Assembly: GCF_030272615.1 (NCBI RefSeq)
Contig: NC_081406.1
Location: 398,922,939 to 398,986,938 of the forward strand
Direction of reading: 5' to 3'
DNA: 64,000 bases
Source of the DNA: Cryptomeria japonica
Lineage: Eukaryota; Streptophyta; Pinopsida; Cupressales; Cupressaceae
The notes beneath the pieces were generated by a model. That model ran no database searches. It worked only from the letters and a program-made list of their open reading frames with translations, and was not told the DNA's origin. Positions 10,038-22,034 of this stretch are shown here, one piece after another. Each line of letters opens with the position of its first letter. The stretch's first letter is position 1. Made by a program: the position numbers and the translations under genes.

Positions 10038-11239
10038 TGTTGTCATTGATGTCAACATTGTATCCTGGTTGGATCTATCCCGATTAGTCTTGGTGATCTT
10101 CTTGGTTTTGGCTATGATTCTGATCCGGTATGATTAGATCTCTGAAATTAGTTTTGGATCTTTACTATGGATGGTTATATGCTTTCTATATTCTATTGGT
10201 TCATGATTCGGTTCTTTGAATTTTATCTCTTTTGGTATTTACCATTACCTGCTAGTTTCTGGCTTTACCGGCTTGACTCTGCTATCCCGATTAGCTTTAC
10301 CGGTATGCATTATTTGGTGACTTGGTTAGTGGATTTTGGGTCCAGCTTATGGAATCAGTTTCTATCATGCTGAAGGTGTTTCTTGATCATGTTTCAAGCA
10401 TTTGGTGACTTTTCATTGGATGGCGTCTTGTTATGATGGTCCTATTTGGATCCTCTTAAACTTTCTGTTATTTCACTGCTAATTTCTACTAGTTGGTGAA
10501 GCGTGTTGGATTTTGGTCTTAGTGGAATCTCTAGTGGATATAATTATTTGAATACTTGATTTAGGTCCATTCTATGTAATGTAAATAATAATATTGGTTC
10601 GATGGTATTATGTAATGTGATTTTTATAATTATGGATTTTGGGTTTAGCTAACCTTGTCAATAAGGTTGACGATTTATATTTATAGATGACTTATTCATG
10701 AAATTGACATAGGATGGTTTTTGTGATGGTTATGTTTGCATTATCAGAGAAATTATTATGTGCAAATAAAGTCATATCATTCAAGTGAAGGTTGGAAAGG
10801 TTTTGTAATGTAGGGTAGACATTTGTGCTTAACCAGAACTGTATCAAGAATTAGGAGATGCTACTTTCACAATTCATTCGTTTTGGATTGTAGTCTGATG
10901 TTTGTGTAAGTCAATGAGACTTCCCTTTGTGATGAGAAATGCACTCTAGGCTGTTGGCCTTTTCTACAAGTCCAAACCTCATTCTAATTATTCATAATAC
11001 TACTGTAGAGTATTCATTTGATTATGGGTAGGGTTTCCCACCGTGGTTTTTCCCTTTCTAGGTTTTCCATGTCAAAATATTGGTGTTATGTGTGTTGTGT
11101 TGTCATGATATATCTTTCATTGTGTTATGCTCCCATATAAGGTTTATAACTAAATTAATTGTTGTACTTGTGAGTAAATTGATTCACCCCCCTATCAGTT
11201 TATTGTCGGTATCAGATCATTCCAATAGATTCATGGGTC
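10038..11239 (+). repeat. Solo LTR (sense) inside the unknown + ORF
   Basis: It begins TGTTGTCATTGATGTCAAC, the 5' end style of several LTRs here, and carries TTGATTCACCCCCCTATCAG near its 3' end (about 11178), also shared. TTAAG precedes the start (10033-10037) and recurs at 11240-11244, a candidate target duplication. The 3' edge is uncertain: the last bases are not CA, and a primer-site-like CGGTATCAGATC at about 11209 could mean the LTR stops near 11207 with a short piece of internal region kept. Confidence 0.7.
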
Positions 11240-11485
11240 TTAAGAGACATAGGACAAATCCAAAGTTTGGAAAGACAATATGAAGACAATGTTTTCGAAG
11301 AAGATCATAACACAGAGCCTATGCAGGTAAAATGCCAAGTGCAAGAATACACTTTGTCCACCGTAAAGCAATCTAAAAGCAAAGAAATGGCCCAAATTTT
11401 GACAAGTCTTCAACAGTATTGGGAGCAACAACTAGAGACTTATGAGTCGAAAGAAAAGTCAAACATTGACCAGGAGCAGGAATGA
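11240..11485 (+). pseudogene. Continuation of the unknown + ORF after the solo LTR
   Basis: An open stretch rich in Glu, Gln and Lys (EMAQILTSLQQYWEQQLETY) whose style matches the coiled coil that breaks off at 10037. It resumes one base out of frame with the upstream part, so a small indel lies at the junction. Ends at TGA 11483. Confidence 0.55.
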
Positions 11486-13107
11486 TGCTGAGATGTCAAT
11501 ATTTTGTCCTTTTTCTAAGAATCTGCTATAAAAGCAGAAAGATGTTCATGTTGAAAATAGTTTGAGATTTGTAGACTTGTGAGAGCTCTGATAAGTTCAA
11601 GCCTCTTTTCTTGTTTCTCTTACAAAATATTTATTTCAATAGTGTCTATTATTTGCAAGTAATAGTGATGATAAGGTCTAAAGGACTTATAGCTGATGAT
11701 ATGTGATTGTACTTCATTGTTTTGTATAAAGTAAAATATAACTCTATGCAGATTTCTGGTGTGTTATATCTCTGGCTTTGTTTAAATTAGTGTTTCATTT
11801 ATGAATCACACAGTTTTATAGATAATCGAGACAATATTTCTAGTTATTTGTAAGATTGTTCTTTATCATTACTGGTTATTTCAGAAAGGCATGTATTGAG
11901 ATACTAACTTAGGATATCAGAATTCATTTCAGCATTTAAATGCATTTTGTTTGTCTTTATTTTAAAGAATCTAGAAAATTGTGAACTATAATAAAAATAA
12001 TCCTATAGAGAACGCAAAAACTAGGTTATCTTAAAGAAACTAATCAGAATCCCCTTATATAAAAAATTTTGATGTATACTACTAAGCAGAACCATAGGGT
12101 CTTAAAAGACGTCTCAAACCTTGAGGTCTAGGTGTCCTAAACCTTTCAAGAACATAAACTCATGGTTGAGAGAAAGAGTTTATGAATGTTGAGCAAACTC
12201 AAAACTCACATCAATAGTATTCTAGGTGGGTAGAAGAAAGACTTTGTAAATTTGAGGGTTTTAGAAAGATTCATAGGGGAAAAGAATTATCCTTCCATAT
12301 TGTAATCTTCAACTAGTAATTGATAGATTTATTTAGTAATTGCATATACTATCTCCATTTGTGTTTTCTAAAATTCTATGAATCGAAATATTAAGGATGT
12401 TGTTGGTTTCTCCTAGTATTTTCTTATCAATGTGTGATTGTGCTCATGGGTCTCCCTCGAGGAGGGAGTTAAATTCTATTTTTTAATAACATTAAATTTA
12501 GGAATTGTCAAGTGGGTTAACAAAAATGGTTGATGCAATTAATTGATGGAATTATGTTAATGTTAGGCATTAGCACTCTGAAAATTCCCTACCTCGAGTC
12601 ATTTTATAATGTGGGTTACTTCTTTTAATTTGTGTGTGTGATTATGTTTCCTTGAATGTACACTGGATTGCAAAAGCCACTTATGAATTTGTTTAAGAAT
12701 CAAGCATCTCTTATGATTGATTTCCTTTCTTTTATTTCCTACTTCAAATATTTTCTTGAGGGACAAATTGCATTAAGTGTTCTTGGTATTCCCCTTGTGC
12801 CTTTGGAGTAGTGCATAAATCATGTTCTCAACCAAATTGCTAGGTTTGAGGGATTAGGGAAATGTACAAAGTAATTATAAAAATCCCTTCATAGCTGAGA
12901 AATATCTACCATTGTGAACCTGTATGACTATAAAGTTCAAAAGCATGCTAGGCATATCTACCCTCCTGAATTAAGTAGAGATCAAAGTGAAGAAGGCTTG
13001 CTAAAGCCTGGTTTTGTTGTGTTTTCCTATCTTCAGACTGTTGATATCTCAAATAGGATGCTGTGGGTTTAATTCCCTATCCTAGAGAATTGAAATTTCC
13101 TTAGGGT
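11486..13107. other. Non-coding stretch with the right inverted-repeat arm
   Basis: No gene supported. 12016-12215 is the reverse complement, about 90% identical by eye, of 185-385. 13103-13107 (AGGGT) is the left target duplication of the next solo LTR. A weak minus-strand coding look at 12700-12850 may be the far end of the ORF at 14371-15420, but I cannot confirm it. Confidence 0.5.
12016..12215 (-). repeat. Inverted-repeat arm (partner 185-385)
   Basis: Read on minus it matches 185-385 from ATTGATGTGAGTTTTGAGTT to ATAACCTAGTTTTT with scattered differences. Similarity stops sharply at both outer and inner edges. No TG...CA or terminal-repeat structure is evident at the edges. Confidence 0.85.
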
Positions 13108-14365
13108 TGTTAGGATAACTGGTGAGCAACTGAGAGGGGGGAGGTGAATCAATTGTTAACAGATTATATCATCTAATCCACTTAATAACCTTTAACTAGA
13201 TTAAGTACTGGTAAAGCAGAAACAGATATCGGTAAACAATACAACTTAACAATTAAGCAGATAATCAATGCAAACCAACCATACCACATAACACCATGAT
13301 TTGTATGTGGAAAAATTGGAAAGGGAAAAACCATGGTGGGAAGCCTACCCACAGTCAGATGATACTTCTACAGAAAGCATGTGATACAATGAGGGGCCTG
13401 CACATGCAGGAAGGCACACTGCCTAGAGCGTACTACTCATTACAAAAGAGTCTCATTGACTATAGAGAGGTTATAATCACCTCAAGATAAATGGACAATA
13501 ATCCAAAATAATGAACTGCCAAAGATAGCATCTAGCATGCTTGATTATAGTCCCGGTTAAGCTCAATACCAGAAGCCTTTGACCTCTTCATTAATCCCAA
13601 ATCGATCACCTATGATCGACCAAATCTCCTTCACATTTGATATTGCATTTCAAGACCACAAACATCTTTTCATTTTCATCTTATGATCTACAATGAGATA
13701 TTACATCATTTTATACCAACCCTAAGGCCTAAACCAATTAGGTCGGCTACCTAAAAGATAATACAATAAGATCATTACATGAATCCATATTACAATGATA
13801 TGCCATGTCTACTTAAGACCAAAACAACAATAACCAATTTATAGAACATCTCGAAACATCCCGGTAACATGTAGAGTACATGTTAACATGATACCAGTCC
13901 ACAACCTAGATAGGCATTAGACCTATCCTAGGTCCACCATGCCAAAGCAATGTCTTCAAGCAGTTGAAACACAATCAAAGAACATCTTCAGAATCCTAAA
14001 ATCCATCTAGAAGCTGCACCAACACCACTTATGCATCCTATCAAGATTCCTCAGTAAAATCTCTACCGGTAAAACCTTAAACCAATTTCGGTAAGGGTTT
14101 ACAAGAGTGTGTGATAGCATCTGATTACCAAGTTAATACCAACTGACCAAAATATGCTCAAGGAACATGTAACACATGAAATCAAACATACTCCATTGAT
14201 CCAAACATGCTGGAAGTGTCCAACAGATAGTTTCTTCTGTCGGTAACACTAGATATTCTATCGGTAACCAAAACCTATCTATTTGTAACCAATCATAATA
14301 GCTAGTATTGACATCAATGAAAAACATCAATGCAACACATAATCAATTCATCCATAATGACAACA
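13108..14365 (-). repeat. Solo LTR, minus orientation, with perfect target duplication
   Basis: 1258 bp. On + it starts TGTTAGGATAACTGG and ends AATGACAACA; on minus it is TGTTGTCATT...CCTAACA. It is flanked by AGGGT on both sides (13103-13107 and 14366-14370). It carries the GAGAGGGGGGAGGTGAATCA block common to several LTR families here. No primer site or coding sequence, so it is a solo LTR left by LTR-LTR recombination. Confidence 0.93.
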
Positions 14366-14370
14366 AGGGT

Positions 14371-15420
14371 TGGATGCGGTAGGAAAAATTGTCAATACTT
14401 CTTATGCCAATTGTCTATCTACTCTATAGTGGACCAATTAAAGGTTCTCAGACCTTGTAACCTACCCATAGCCTCTTTTATTTTGTAGGTAGGAAGAATT
14501 GTAACATATACAATGAATGCATGGTATAAAGAATCAATCTCAACAATTTTTTCAATAATCAAATGATAATTATCCTTTTGATTGTTGTCCCCTTTCTCTA
14601 ATGAATTCAATACTTCATTAATTGACTCTTCAAACTCAAGATTCCTTTTGTCCAAATATTTGATTTGGTTGTCCTTGGTCAAAATCTTGGGGGTATCCTA
14701 GTTCTGCAGACCCCTAAAAGATGCCATCTTCTCCTTCAATAATTTATCTTCACTCTCCACATGAGGAAGCTCCTTTATCATTGTATTATAATTCTTTCAG
14801 GTTGTCCCCACAATTTGGGATGTAGAGGGTGCATTCTTAATAGCTAAAAGTATCTCTTTCAATATAGTGGCTTTTGGAAACCACATGATGTTCAATGGCT
14901 GAAAGAATGAAAGAATATCATCCAATTGTGTGTACACCTAAAATACAAAATAATATGAGTCATGTACCTCATTCAATTTACCCATCATTTTATTAATGAT
15001 TTGCATAACTTTTTCCTTTCTAATTTCTAGCTACATATTTTCTACATTATCCTTCACTTTTTGTAGTTCTTTCATTTTTTGCAAATATTCAAGTCATTGT
15101 CCTATCATTGAGGTGGTATCTCTTGTTGCTATTTCTTTCTTTAATTTTACATTCTCTCTATATAACTCATTATAACTAGAAAAAAGAGAAACATTCTTTT
15201 TCTTAAGCTCATCATGTTTCTTTTCCTCCTCCTCAGTAGCTACTTTTGCAAAATGTGAGGCATGGAATGCCAATGTGGCAATCTTAAAAACCATGGTATC
15301 TGTAAGGGTTATGACTGTTGGTTCCCAAAACCATAGATTGGAAAACCAAAAGACTTGCCAAATCCTCAAGTAGTCCAATCAGCCTTGGCCAACGAACAGG
15401 GATGGTCAAAGACCAAATCC
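14371..15420 (-). pseudogene. Broken coiled-coil ORF, minus strand (probable C-terminal part of element E extra ORF)
   Basis: Not a family I can name. Reading right to left, one frame runs from about 15378 to 14419 across about five stops. It has EEEEKKHDELKKK, a Lys/Glu/Asn-rich heptad-like core, and ends near 14419. Length and style match the coiled-coil half of the + ORF at 9306-11485. I infer it is the tail of the ORF that starts at 53318, but the link across 15421-17900 is not shown. Confidence 0.5.
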
Positions 15421-17900
15421 CTCTGCACTTTAGGCTCCACTGAACCTAGGTGGGTATGCCTCTTCCTCTCAAGAACAAAAGAGGTTATTTATAGTGGATT
15501 TAAATTTTAGCAAGTTTACACAACTGGCAAATTATTGTTCTGCAACTATTCTTTATTATGTGCTTTAAATGAATGCTTTGAAAATAAATGATTGTGAATG
15601 TATATTGAAAATGAAATTGCTTTTAGGATTCAAGTGAAATCTGCATAGATTAGTTCATATAGGATTTGGGAAGAACATTTCTCTATCAAGGACCTTGAAT
15701 GCATATAGATCAAAACCTTAAAAGATCAATAACAGACCCATGCCTCTATCTAGGGATATACATGACACTTTGTGGACAAAACATCTTATCAACTCAAGAG
15801 ACAATTTCTCATCAACTATGAAGGTTCAGTATGCATTACACAAACAATAAGAACTTAATATTTCACTTAATGCAACGACATGTGATTCACATCATAGAAA
15901 ATCTATAAACAGATTTATTAAGAGGACAAAGATAATCATCAACACAGAAATATACACAATATTTGGAAAAAGAAATAGTGAACCTTGTATATTAATCTTC
16001 AAGAAATAATTGCATACATAAGCTGCACTTGCAGATACTTCATTACAAATTGCTTGCACAAAATGATACTTCTTCTTCCTATAGACTTCTCTAATACAAA
16101 ATGATATTCAATCCTTACAATAGTATCTTGTTTTTACGACTCCTCCCTTCATTGGTTTTGGTATCCCGTTATATACATAACTGAAGGGATGTGAACAAGC
16201 TTCAAACTGATGAGTCTATTCCTAATGACTACCTAAGTTGCAACTGAAGACATGTAATTACAACATGACAAAAAACTAAGATTACGGACTGAGATCTTAG
16301 GCATTCCCATAGTTTCTTCTACTTGTATACTCCTTAGTGCCATTGTCTTCCCAATAAACAAGCCTTGCATGAGAGAACAAAAATTAGGTATTCATTAAGT
16401 CAAACATTAAAAACTTACCTTCGGTTGTATCGGCATAAGTCTTCCCAATGAGATCTCCATGCAATTCACCATCTGCCATAACAATCCTATCAGGATTTGG
16501 CATAGCATAAAACTCCTCCTCTTGACATCTCAATGAGTCTTCAATCTATGTTACTTTGTCGGTATAACTCATACCGATATCCCCACATGCACTTTTATCT
16601 TCATGAGGGGTCAGAATAGCCTTTTTCTATTCCTCCTGAAGTCTTGATATTACTCCGATACACTTTTATGATTGATACCTCCAAGGCTGATTTATCGGTA
16701 TAAGTAATACCGATGGTTCCGCCTTTTGATTCTCCATGTCATCGGGGATCAGCCTAGCTATTTCTACACTATCCTGATACGGTCTTTTTCTCTGATAGAC
16801 CTGCCTTTAGTTCCTCATTAGGTATCAACATGACATGAAAACACCTTTCCCCAATGACCTAAGTTACCCTGATGACATGATCTATATTGGTGTAACTTAT
16901 TCCAATAACTACACCTCTCATCGGGTATCAACATAACTCATTTCACCCATCTCTAATGCTAGAAGTCACCCCGATAGATCCGCCCTCTGTGGCATTCTAC
17001 CCATCAGGCATTAGCATAACTTTAGAAATGTGTCTCTGGTATCGTAAGTTATCCCGATGAGTCCTCCTACACTTTACTCTCCTTTTCGGGCTGCTTTGGT
17101 CCATTGGTGTAAGTTTTTTGGTTCTTTCCTGAAATTTAACATTTTCTTTGATGAACCCATCTTACTTCCAGTCCGCACCTTTTTACTTTGATTCTCCTTG
17201 TCACCAAGTCATGAAGATTAACCGGCAAGCTATTTCCCATCATGGTATAGAGACAACCGTTAGATTGACTTGGCTGACCATCTGATCTTCCTTATCTACT
17301 TGGCCTTTAACCTTTCCTAAGCAACTCTCTCTTCTCTTTATCCATCTATGTTGCATGTCACTCTTTGGTTTGTCCGCGGATCCACCTACCCACCACTTGG
17401 ACTTGGGTTCTTCTTTTGCACTCTACCACTTGGCACATCCTGATTGGCTTCGGAGTCCCTACCCTGCCACCTTAGCACAACCTCACTAACCGCTAGAATG
17501 AAGCTCTGTCTTGTTGCCAAGTCGCAATGGATATTCATTGAGCGGTTTCCCATTGCGGTGTAGTGACAACCATTGAATCTTTTCACCCGATCGTCAAATC
17601 TGCCTGACTTGCTCGATCTTTAGCCTCCATCCTCACCAGTCTATCGCAAAACTTTGGTTGCCTCGAGATGTGCATTCGCATGCATGGGGTGCCCTAGGTT
17701 CAACCTTCTTCACACCAAAAGTCATTTGTTTTTTGATAGTATGGATGTGTGTGCCTTTGCATTTAAATACAAAAGATATCTTCTCCACAACCAATGTGGG
17801 ATAAATTGTTTTATGCCTCCCCTTCTATTGCATGTGTTTTGTGCCTGAGCCTTTGCTTGAAAACCTCTGAGCTCAGTCTATAGCCACGCGACCCATGGCA
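15421..17900. other. Unassigned stretch with degenerate repeats
   Basis: No gene supported. About 16430-17070 holds degenerate repeats roughly 75-190 bp apart built on TCATCGGGTATCAGCATAAC-like text and short palindromes such as ATCGGTAT-N5-ATACCGAT. 17200-17650 is less AT-rich. The open frames here are short and lack recognisable motifs. The stretch may be an unrecognised insertion in element E. Confidence 0.5.
16430..17070. repeat. Degenerate tandem repeat with palindromic cores
   Basis: Palindromic units occur at 16559-16577 (TCGGTATAACTCATACCGA), 16694-16714 and 16886-16906. A second motif of the type TCATCGGGTATCA recurs near 16600, 16740, 16817, 16919 and 17012. The copies are too worn to give a single period. 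Confidence 0.6.
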
Positions 17901-18587
17901 ACTGTGTTTACTTGGAATTTTCTAATGCCTTTTCTACTACTCCATATGTGCAGGCTCAGAGGACTAGAAATGCCATTCATGAGGCATTTGATCTTTTAGG
18001 CAGCTCTATTTTCTTCAGTTACACTCCTACATATAAAACACTAGCAGTAAATGCTCATATGATGGAAAAGAGGGATCCATATATAGCACAAAATATTTTG
18101 TAAAAATATGTGCTAACACTGACTATAGAATCTCCCACTCTTTGTTCTATCCCATGCAATAAAATTGGTTTACCTATATTGAGGGCCTTTACCCAGAGTA
18201 CAAATTCATTTATCCTTGGGTTGAAACTTGAGCCATGATTTCCAAATTCCTGAGCATAAATATGATTCTCTTGCCTCATTATCTAGTCTAAAACAAAAAT
18301 TATTTGTAGGTTCCAACCTGGGACTAACATCATGCCTCTGGCCTTGATCATCTCCCTAGCTTCCTATGGGGTACAATCTATGTGATCCTTACCAAAACTG
18401 GCCATATCCTCAACTGACACATTCTTCAATTTCTCTTTTAGCCAAAGAGCTTTGAAGTTGAGGGTCTTAACAAAATTATTATCAGACAAAAATTGAATAG
18501 CAGAAATGACCTTTTCATCTAGAGGCTAATCCTCTGGGATAAAATTAGGAATAATTTCCCTATCCTCATTGTTTGGGATGTTAGTAG
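17901..18587 (-). pseudogene. Element E extra-ORF piece left of nest A
   Basis: Read on minus from 18587, the frame encodes an acidic start (NIPNNEDREII) and then a segment with ALWLKEKLKNVSVEDMASFG and GNHGSSFNPRINEFVLWVKA. Stops near 18523, 18369 and 18282 sit at CAG-like sites. It joins in frame to the ORF at 33700 once nest A and one AGTAG duplication are removed. The protein is unknown. It fades after about 18000. Confidence 0.7.
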
Positions 18588-19813
18588 TGTTAGACAGTTC
18601 AAATAACTGGAAGATAACTAAGGGGGGGGGGGGGGGGGGAATTAGTTGTCACAGATTACCATAACATTTAGCAATTAAAACTTTAATACCAGAACCCAAA
18701 ACATTAATACCAGAATAGCAGTTAAATGAATTAAGTATAAATAATAATCAGAGAATAAATACCATCCACATGACACCAATATTTATACGTGGAAAACCCT
18801 GTAAAGGGAAAAACCACGGTGGGAAGCCTACCCATAGTTAGATAATACTTCTTCAGTAAGTATGTGAATTACAATTGAGGGGCCTACCCTCGTAGGAAGG
18901 CCAACAACCTAGAGTCCACTACTCATTACAAAAGGAGTCTCACTAACTACATAGAAATCCTTACTACAATCTAGAAGAAGGAATGAAATGAAAAGTAAAC
19001 ATCTCCTATGCCTGAGTACAATTTCGGTTAAGCTCAATATCAGAGGAATAAATCCTCTTACATAAACCCAACTTGATCTCCAATATCAACCAAATCCTCT
19101 GCCTGAATGATATTACTTTATTCGCACATTACATATCCATTTCCCATTCCCTTGACCATAACCATGATGATCTATAATGAGATCTTACATCATATATATA
19201 CAAACCCTCGACCATAAACAATCATGTCAACCACCAGACAATAAACTAATTACATAATTACAAAACATGTCGGCCTTAGAGCAAACAAACAATATTCAAC
19301 CCATAAGACATCCTGGAAACACATTGAGAGGTCCAATCCACACGTTTCATTAAAATGGTCCATAGCCTAGATCAACTGGGACCCAATATAGGTCCACACA
19401 CTAAAGAAATTATCTCCATCCACCAAGTCTCAAACATGATCACCAACAACATCCTAAATCCATATGAGAAGCTACACCAACACCACTTATGCATATCATC
19501 AAAGATCTTCATCAAAGCTCTATCGGTGAAACCCTTGTCGGTACCACAAGCCAAGATTCCAAGCAAATAGGATAGCATCTGAGCACTAGACCAAAACCAA
19601 CTTACTGAATATGAACATGAGTATCATGAACAAGGCAATTCCATAACCAAATTATATCAGAGCATACCGGATCATGTCGGATCCAAACTAACCAAAAACC
19701 ACTCATCCTACCAGGACCAAAATGGTGTCGGTAAAGCATCCAAAATAACTAGTGTTGACATCAATGACAAAACATTAATGCAACACATAATCAATTCCTC
19801 CAAATGGCCAACA
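18588..19813 (-). repeat. 3' LTR of copia A
   Basis: 1226 bp. On + it starts TGTTAGACAGTTC and ends TGGCCAACA. It aligns with 24891-25768 and 33156-33695. An 18-base G run (18622-18639) replaces the 6-9 G seen in sister LTRs. Confidence 0.92.
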
Positions 19814-19832
19814 ATCTCCCCCTTTGGCATTG
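19814..19832 (-). promoter_or_regulatory. Copia A polypurine tract
   Basis: On minus GCCAAAGGGGGAGATTG directly upstream of the 3' LTR start. Sister elements B and G have the same tract. Confidence 0.85.
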
Positions 19833-20178
19833 ATGACAACACTAGATGTGAAAAAAAATCTAAGTACCAAGAAATGCCAAATAAGTGTCCTTGAATGGAA
19901 GATAGGCAACAATCTCCCACATAAAGATATAGGAATGAAGTTTTGAAACAAATACCAAACTCCCCCTTATGTATACACCTCTCTTTTTACTTTTTCACAT
20001 CAATATCTCTCCTCCTTTGACATCAATGCCATAAATCTGACAAAAATATCAAAGCTAAAACCTAAACCACTGAAACACAAAGCTAACTACTCCCCTTGAG
20101 CACTAGCATCCCCACATCAGTGTCGGAATGAATAATATCTCTGATGATACATAGCAGATTGATGCCAAAAAGCATCAA

Positions 20179-20660
20179 TCAGCTCTCTGCTGGAGGGGTA
20201 GAAACCCCTAACTTGTCTCTCAAGTACTCAAATGGTTCTTCAGGCAAAGATTTAGTGAAAATATCTGCAATCTGCTCTTTAGTGTTCACATAAACCAATT
20301 TGACTTTGATTTCTTCCCACATTTCCTTCAAAAATTTATACTTGATAGATGAGTGCTTTGTGTTAGAGTGAAATATTAGATTCTTTGATATGTCAATAGC
20401 AACAGAGTTATCACAGTGAATAACTACCAGTCTAGTGCAATGCACTTTGATATCCTTCAACATTTGCTTCATCCATAGAGCTTGTGTACAGTTAGTAGCA
20501 GCAACAACATACTAAGCTTCAACAGTAGATAAAGAAGTACATGACTATTTCTTGTTGATCCATGAAATCAACTTATTTCCAAGAAAGAAAGCTCCACAGG
20601 AAGTACTTTTCCGGTCATCAATATCTCCAGCCAATTAGCATTTGTATATGAACATAAAAT
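20179..20660 (-). pseudogene. Copia A RNase H
   Basis: Open from 20472 to 20179 with VVIHCDNSVAIDISKN, HSSIKYKFLKE and EQIADIFTKSLP, the diagnostic end of copia RNase H. Upstream to about 20660 the STVE(A)EY region reads through with stops. Removes RNA from the RNA-DNA hybrid in the parent family. Confidence 0.9.
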
Positions 20661-20693
20661 AAAGTCATCATCCTTAGGGTACCACAAACCATA

Positions 20694-21764
20694 TTATGAT
20701 GTACCTTGCAAGTATCTAAAAATCATTTTCAACGCACTCTCATGATTTTCTCTAGGATCACTCTCAAATCTAGATGCAATACAAACAACATTCATTATGT
20801 CAGGCCTAGTTTGAGTCAAATAAAGCAGACTTTCAATCATAGATTTGTATCTTTTAGGATTTACCAGTGCAAAAACATCTTTCCTTGTCAATTTCTCACT
20901 TGTAACCATAGGAGTACTTACCGGTTTAGAATCTCTCATACCAAATTTCTTCAACAATTCCCTATCATACTTAGTTTGACAGATGAAAATACCTTTATCA
21001 GTCTGAGTAATCTGCAAACACAAGAAAAATTTCATTTTGCCAACAATAGACATTTCAAATTCTTTCTCCATATTCTTAGAAAATTCCATGTATAACTTAT
21101 CTTCACCTCCAAAAATAATGGCATCAACAAATACTTCAATAATCAGTATATCATTATCAGTGATCTTATAATATAAATTACTGTCAGCATTACCCTTAGT
21201 AAAACCAAGTTTCAAAAGATATTTATCCAACCTTGCATACCAAGATCTAGGTGCCTGTTTTAATCCATATAGAGCTTTCCTTAACCTGCAAACCATGTTT
21301 GTATCATATGAAATTGAAAAACCATCAGGTTGCTCAATATAAACTTCCTCATCAAGATCCCCATTAAAAAATGCACACTTAACATCCGTCTGATAAACCT
21401 TGTAGTTCTTATGGGCATCATAAGCAAGAAATAATCTTACAACTTCAATCCTAGCTACAGGTGCAAAAGTCTCTCCATAATCAATTCCTTCCTTCTGAGA
21501 ATATCCTATACAAACCAATCTAGCCTTATTCCTTAAAAATTGACCATCCTCATTCAATTTATTCCTAAAATCCCATTTAGTTCCAATAACATTCTTATTT
21601 TTAGGTCGGGGAACTAAAGTCCACGTGTTATTCTTCTCAATTTGATCTAATTCTTCTTCCATAGCTTTCAACCAATATTCATCTTTATATGCTTCAATTA
21701 TTGATACTAGATCAACTTGAGAAATTAAATATACCTCATTAGTTGTCAGTCTTCTTCTTGTCAT
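20694..21764 (-). pseudogene. Copia A reverse transcriptase, open but active site mutated
   Basis: A 356-codon open frame. Domains in order: [10 protein letters not shown] (about 45-54), [17 protein letters not shown] (82-98), motif [12 protein letters not shown] (about 124-134, catalytic Asp present), [12 protein letters not shown], and motif C, which reads FVDAII instead of Y/FVDDII. The second catalytic Asp is Ala (GCC on minus, 21120-21122). Thumb region [11 protein letters not shown] follows. The frame is open, but the polymerase would be dead. Confidence 0.92.
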
Positions 21765-22034
21765 TACTCCATTGTTCTTATCCCCACTGATCTAATCTTT
21801 TGAATGGTTCAATCTCACATACCTAGGAGTCCTCTGACTCTTTGTTCCTCTTCCTAGTTCTTTAGTTACTGTTGAATTTTCTGATACTGTCAGAGTAATT
21901 GGTTCAACACTCTATTTTGGTAAATGTGTTACTGGTTCAGATATAATCATTTCCACTGCTAGTTCCTTCTCATAAACTCTGGTTTGACCTCTATTCAGCT
22001 CATCCACCTTGACATTAGCACTCTCCACAATTCT
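21765..22034 (-). pseudogene. Copia A linker between integrase and RT
   Basis: Ser/Thr/Glu-rich variable linker with several stops. It has no catalytic motifs. Position between integrase and RT is the only support. Confidence 0.6.

Noticed and set aside
185-12215. Terminal inverted repeats of a DNA transposon
   Set aside because: No clear termini, no target duplication at the outer edges and no transposase seen; kept only as an inverted repeat worth checking.
20706-21095. Plus-strand frame opposite copia A RT
   Set aside because: Shadow of the minus-strand RT frame; no domain.
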